Source: CAZKRU01 sp964555235
GTDB lineage: Bacteria; Verrucomicrobiota; Verrucomicrobiia; Methylacidiphilales; CAMAQI01
Length of the DNA: 18,742 bases
NCBI GenBank assembly: GCA_964555235.1
Contig: CAZKRU010000079.1
Span: forward strand, 1 to 18,742
Direction: 5' to 3'
Shown: positions 15,475-18,742 of the stretch, piece by piece
Numbering within the stretch: the first letter of the stretch is position 1
Layout of the letters: each line of letters opens with the position of its first letter
Position numbers and translations under genes: made by a program
The notes under the pieces: model-generated
The model's input: only the letters and a program-made list of their open reading frames with translations
Database searches by the model: none
Told to the model about the DNA's origin: nothing

Positions 15475-17193
15475 ATGGGGATCCAGGATACCCTTTATTC
15501 TTTAGAAATGGGTGGCGGAAGAATCTGGATACGTCGTGGATTAGTTTTGCTTTGTGTCTTGGGATTATCCCTCTGGTATTTTGTCTCTCAATGTCGGGGA
15601 CTGGCGCGTCCGGAGGCGATGGAATCCGCCCAGATTGCCCGTGAGATGGCGCGTGGAAATGGTTTTTCAACCTTGCATCTGCGCCCTCAATCACTGGCGT
15701 TGCTCCGGGAAAAACTTCCGACGAATGGCGCGTTCCAGCGTTTTCCGGAGATTCATCAAGCTCCGCTTTATCCCGCCGTTTTATCTTTCTGGTTTCGATT
15801 GACCCAGCCGGAATGGAAGAGCGATCAGGATAAAATAAAAGAGCCCCTGTATGGGCCGGATCGAGTCATCGCTTTTTTTAATCTCGGATGTTTTCTGGCG
15901 ACCGTGCTGTTACTTTATCTGTTGGGGAGTCGCCTTTTTGATGAAAAAGTAGGTGCCCTGAGCGCGGGTGTTTTCGTCGTGACCGATCTGGCATGGCAGT
16001 ATGCCTTTTCGGGATTATCAACTTCCTGGACGATGCTGTTGTTAACAGGAATGGGGTGTTGTTTTTGCGAAGCGTTGCGATCGGAAGAGGAGGAGCAGGA
16101 TGGAAAGGCAATCGGGTGGATGGCGGGAATGTCCATTTTGATGGGATTGGCGATTTTGACACGCTTGAGTCTGATCTGGATCTTGATTCCGACGTTGGGT
16201 GTGGTTGCTGTAACGATGCGAACGCGTCTGGTTTCTCTGGCGATTTTACTCGGGGTCGTCGGAATTTTTATCGGGCCATGGCTCATTCGAAATTCAGGAG
16301 TCTCCGGACATTTTCTCGGAGCGTGGGGAATTTCGACGGTACCGGTTTCCTTTGAGACCCGTGCCTTTCAAGCGACGGGGATTGAACAGGCCGGAAAACG
16401 TCTTGCGGTGCGTCTTCTGCAAGGGGGCTCAACGTTGGTGCAACGTCAGGGAATTTTATTGGGAGGAAGTTTTGCGGCGCTTTTATTTTGGGCGGCACTG
16501 CTGCATCGGTTTCGTCGTCCCCGGATTCGAATTTTCCGCGCATGGCTTCTACTTACCGCGTTTTTTGTGACCTTTGGGGGTGCGATTGTACAGCCTTCTC
16601 CAGAGGCGTTGGATGTCTGGAATCTCCTTTTTTTGCTTTTTCCTGGATTTATCTTAATGGGGGCAGGATTCTTTTTTGTCCTTTTGGATCGGATGGAGTG
16701 GGAGTACCCGTTCCTCAATACGGCGGGGATCGGGTTATTTGTTTTATTGAATGCGACGCCACTTGTTTTGACGCTTGCCCCGCCCCGGGAAGCTCCGATG
16801 CAGTACCCGCCCTATTTTCCGCCGCTGATTCAGATTGCCTCGAGTTGGTTTCAGAAGTCAGAAGTTCTTATGGCCGATCTTCCGGAAGGCGTGGCTTGGT
16901 ATGGGGATCGGTACTCCATGGATCTACCGCTGACGCTCAAGGAATTCTATCAGATTCATGATTTTTTAGTTCCCAATCTGGGGGGGGTCTTACTATCTCC
17001 AGTGACCAGCGAGATGAAATGGTCGGAGCAAGGACAGTCGCCTGAGTGGCGAGAATGGGGGATATTACTTAAGCGAATGGGGGTTCCGGAAGGATTTCCT
17101 TTCACTTCGGGGAGTTCTCTCTTTGGGGAAGGGGCCTATTTTATCCTATCGGATCGTCCTCGCTGGCCGGAGGTGAGAGCGGAACGGCGGTGA
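15475..17193 (+). CDS. GT39-like integral membrane glycosyltransferase
   Basis: The 572-residue product has one N-terminal hydrophobic segment (VLLCVLGLSLWYFV). A periplasmic loop follows with EAMESAQIAREMARGNGFST and, further on, HQAPLYPAVLSFW, which resembles the first loop of ArnT/PMT-type GT-C enzymes. About nine more membrane segments run to residue 430 and a soluble tail of about 140 residues ends it. GT-C enzymes move sugars from polyprenyl-phosphate donors to lipids, proteins or polysaccharide on the outer face of the inner membrane. The acidic residue in the first loop is Glu where many members have Asp, so activity is uncertain. GGGAG at 15459-15463 is 11 bases before ATG 15475. Specificity cannot be predicted. 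Confidence 0.75.
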   Translation: MGIQDTLYSLEMGGGRIWIRRGLVLLCVLGLSLWYFVSQCRGLARPEAMESAQIAREMARGNGFSTLHLRPQSLALLREKLPTNGAFQRFPEIHQAPLYPAVLSFWFRLTQPEWKSDQDKIKEPLYGPDRVIAFFNLGCFLATVLLLYLLGSRLFDEKVGALSAGVFVVTDLAWQYAFSGLSTSWTMLLLTGMGCCFCEALRSEEEEQDGKAIGWMAGMSILMGLAILTRLSLIWILIPTLGVVAVTMRTRLVSLAILLGVVGIFIGPWLIRNSGVSGHFLGAWGISTVPVSFETRAFQATGIEQAGKRLAVRLLQGGSTLVQRQGILLGGSFAALLFWAALLHRFRRPRIRIFRAWLLLTAFFVTFGGAIVQPSPEALDVWNLLFLLFPGFILMGAGFFFVLLDRMEWEYPFLNTAGIGLFVLLNATPLVLTLAPPREAPMQYPPYFPPLIQIASSWFQKSEVLMADLPEGVAWYGDRYSMDLPLTLKEFYQIHDFLVPNLGGVLLSPVTSEMKWSEQGQSPEWREWGILLKRMGVPEGFPFTSGSSLFGEGAYFILSDRPRWPEVRAERR

Positions 17194-17276
17194 GGCTCGA
17201 TTTTTCTCCCGAAGATCATGTGAATTTTGAGATAAAATAATCTGGGGGTTTTTAGCTGGATTTGTCGATATTTTCC

Positions 17277-17303
17277 TTGATCTAAGTTTTTTGGGGAGAT
17301 AAT
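17277..17303 (+). promoter_or_regulatory. Possible promoter of the beta-barrel gene
   Basis: TTGATC (17277-17282) and GATAAT (17298-17303) are 15 nt apart, slightly short for sigma-70. Transcription would begin near 17310, about six bases before ATG 17316. The 122-bp gap after the glycosyltransferase gene shows no strong terminator. Confidence 0.3.
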
Positions 17304-17315
17304 GTTGCAACAGTA

Positions 17316-18551
17316 ATGAAAGTCCAAAAGTATGGTTACGTTGCTTTCGTTATTACGTGTCTTTACGTAAAAACGAGCTACTCCCAAGAAAATACGGCTC
17401 AAGGACCCGAGTATCGCGCACAGGAATTAGGTGGCGTGAGTGCGGCAAAAAAGCAGAAAAGTGGACGACCAATTACGGTTTCGGCGAGTCTTCGCGAAGA
17501 GTACGACGATAATATTTTTACGACGAAGACCAATAAAAAAGCTCAATTTAAAACGATCATTGAGCCGAGCATTTTGTATAATCTTCCTCTCGATAATACA
17601 CTGCTTTCCGCTCGTTATACCTTTGGTCTGACTTATTTTCCAGACCGAGGAGAAAAAGAGACGGATAGCAGTCACGAATTTACGGGACGTCTCAATCATT
17701 CCTTTACGACCCGCTTCAATGTCGATCTTCGTGATCGGGTTCGCTACTCTCAGGAGCCGCAGATTTTGGAGGGAGGCGCACGGACTCAACGAACGAACTC
17801 GAGCTATTTGAGCAATCTCGGATCAATTCAGGGAAACATGCAGTGGACTCCAAAACTGGGAACATCGACCTCGTATTCGAATGACTGGCTGCATTACGAA
17901 GAGAAGGAATTGGAGCTCTCCAGTGACCGTACGGTTCACACAATTACGCATGATTTTCGCTATCTTTTAACGCCAACGATCACGGTGGTGGTTGGGGGCT
18001 TTGCTCACGCCGATGATTATGTTCATGCGAATAAGGATTCAAACACCATCGCCGGTTCATTTGGAGCGGACTATTCCTTGACCCCTCAAATTACGGTGGG
18101 GGCGCGCATGGGACCCTCTTTGACGGAATTCGAAGGGGGGGGAGATTTTCTGACCCCTTATGGAACGCTTTACGGAAGTTGGATTTTAGGAGCTCGGAGC
18201 AATGTTGAGGCGAGCTTTACTCACTCCGTTTCCGAAACTGACTTGGGCGGTTACTTTCAACAGGAAACCGATACCTTCTCTTTTAGCGGGAAATATCAAT
18301 TTACCTCCCATATCTATGGGAAGGCTGGTGGCCGGCTTCAAATCGGGAACTTTGATCAGGATCAGGGAACGACTGGAACAACGACCAGTTTTAGTGAAAA
18401 TGTCTACGGGGTCGATCTGACACTCGGATATCGGATCAATCAATTTTTGGATCTTGAAACCGGATATGGTTACACGTTGGTCAGTTCGGATAGCATTGCA
18501 CGTGAATATGACCGGAATCGGATTTGGATCGGGATTCGCGGAACGTATTGA
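17316..18551 (+). CDS. Outer membrane beta-barrel protein, BBP2/EpsL-like
   Basis: The 411-residue product has a signal peptide (YVAFVITCLYVKTSYSQ, cleavage near ENTAQ). A barrel runs from about residue 48 to the end, seen as regular alternating strands with aromatic girdles and a C-terminal WIGIRGTY strand. The EEYDDNIF segment near residue 60 is typical of the beta-barrel porin 2 family, which includes EpsL-like proteins of exopolysaccharide loci linked to exosortase/PEP-CTERM systems. It probably forms an outer-membrane pore or polysaccharide-export component; this rests on family resemblance only. GGGAG at 17294-17298 is too far from ATG 17316 to be a good ribosome-binding site. A tiny frame MLQQ (17302-17316) overlaps the start as TAATG. 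It follows the GT39-like gene by 122 bp. Confidence 0.82.
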   Translation: MKVQKYGYVAFVITCLYVKTSYSQENTAQGPEYRAQELGGVSAAKKQKSGRPITVSASLREEYDDNIFTTKTNKKAQFKTIIEPSILYNLPLDNTLLSARYTFGLTYFPDRGEKETDSSHEFTGRLNHSFTTRFNVDLRDRVRYSQEPQILEGGARTQRTNSSYLSNLGSIQGNMQWTPKLGTSTSYSNDWLHYEEKELELSSDRTVHTITHDFRYLLTPTITVVVGGFAHADDYVHANKDSNTIAGSFGADYSLTPQITVGARMGPSLTEFEGGGDFLTPYGTLYGSWILGARSNVEASFTHSVSETDLGGYFQQETDTFSFSGKYQFTSHIYGKAGGRLQIGNFDQDQGTTGTTTSFSENVYGVDLTLGYRINQFLDLETGYGYTLVSSDSIAREYDRNRIWIGIRGTY

Positions 18552-18592
18552 GTAAAGCGTCGACTGGAGTGATTGGGTTGTTGATCCATGTT

Positions 18593-18680
18593 TCTCGCGA
18601 AGTTCGCCAAGGCGCAAAGCCTCTGATTTTAACTAACTCAAAAACTCATTTACTTGGCGTCTTGGCGACCTTCGCGAGAG
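18593..18680. repeat. Inverted repeat, CGCNAAG heptad type (element 3)
   Basis: The left arm (18593-18619) carries CGCGAAG (18596-18602), CGCCAAG (18605-18611) and CGCAAAG (18613-18619). The right arm carries the complements CTTGGCG (18653-18659), CTTGGCG (18661-18667) and CTTCGCG (18670-18676). Over 27 bp the arms differ at three places, and the loop is 33 nt. Heptad spacing is 9 then 8 nt in both arms. No T-run follows. It lies just after the beta-barrel gene and directly abuts the next possible start codon at 18681. Confidence 0.88.
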
Positions 18681-18742
18681 ATGAATCCATTGGTGTCCAA
18701 AACAGAAAAAGAGCATTCTCTCGTAAAGGATTTGTCTGAAGA
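18681..18742 (+). CDS. Possible start of a further gene, cut by the window end
   Basis: From ATG 18681 the frame stays open to the last base (20 codons, beginning MNPLVSKTEKEHSLVKDL). The charged, non-repetitive text looks protein-like, and the position after the barrel gene would suit another exopolysaccharide gene. There is no real ribosome-binding site; the repeat arm ends directly at the start codon. Too short to assign a function. Confidence 0.3.
   Translation, partial: MNPLVSKTEKEHSLVKDLSE

Noticed and set aside
17293..17309. Sigma-54-like -24/-12 promoter (GG at 17295-17296, TTGCA at 17305-17309) before the beta-barrel gene
   Set aside because: Spacing is right and the -12 is perfect, but the -24 box is poor beyond GG. 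Transcription would start near 17320, inside the gene, with no later in-frame start before the signal peptide.
7221..18680. CRISPR array or intrinsic terminators as explanation for the heptad repeats
   Set aside because: There are no regular direct repeats with unique spacers and no cas genes, and none of the hairpins is followed by a T-run on the coding strand.

Overview
This 18.7 kb window is chromosomal DNA from a Gram-negative bacterium. It encodes BamA, an OmpH/Skp chaperone, LpxD (lipid A synthesis) and an outer-membrane beta-barrel, so an LPS-bearing outer membrane is expected. The gene order rplY-pth-rpsF-ssb-rplI, the Ala/Lys-rich tails on L25 and L9, and the repeat content suggest the PVC group, most likely Verrucomicrobiota. 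That placement is inferred from layout, not from a search.

Layout, left to right. (1) Positions 1-340 are a non-coding, hairpin-rich leader. (2) Positions 341-3030 form a tight translation/replication operon: L25 (rplY), peptidyl-tRNA hydrolase (pth), S6 (rpsF), SSB (ssb) and L9 (rplI). rpsR is absent from its usual place. (3) Positions 3134-7202 form an envelope operon: bamA, ompH/skp, lpxD. (4) uppP (undecaprenyl-diphosphate phosphatase) and a small A+T-rich membrane protein of unknown function follow. (5) On the minus strand, 11522 down to 8864, is a three-gene operon joined by ATGA overlaps: a MacA/HlyD-type adaptor, a MacB/LolD-type ABC ATPase, and a family-3 periplasmic solute-binding protein. 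It has no membrane permease. (6) Divergently, 11649-14206 encodes a soluble PAS histidine kinase and an NtrC-type sigma-54 response regulator, also overlapping by ATGA. (7) Then come an anchored protein with a carboxypeptidase-regulatory-like fold (14286-15272), a GT39-like membrane glycosyltransferase (15475-17193), a BBP2/EpsL-like outer-membrane barrel (17316-18551) and the possible start of another gene. The last part could be the edge of an exopolysaccharide or exosortase-type locus.

The most unusual signal is a family of three intergenic inverted-repeat elements, at 7221-7414, 15326-15397 and 18593-18680. Their sequences differ but share one grammar: each arm carries three heptads of the form C-R-C-N-N-A-G (one variant has N before AG) spaced 8-9 nt apart, and the reverse complement follows downstream. 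Arm pairing is kept while the heptad letters change, which suggests selection on structure or periodic spacing. The second notable point is the permease-less efflux-like operon that ends in a solute-binding protein, beside a two-component system.
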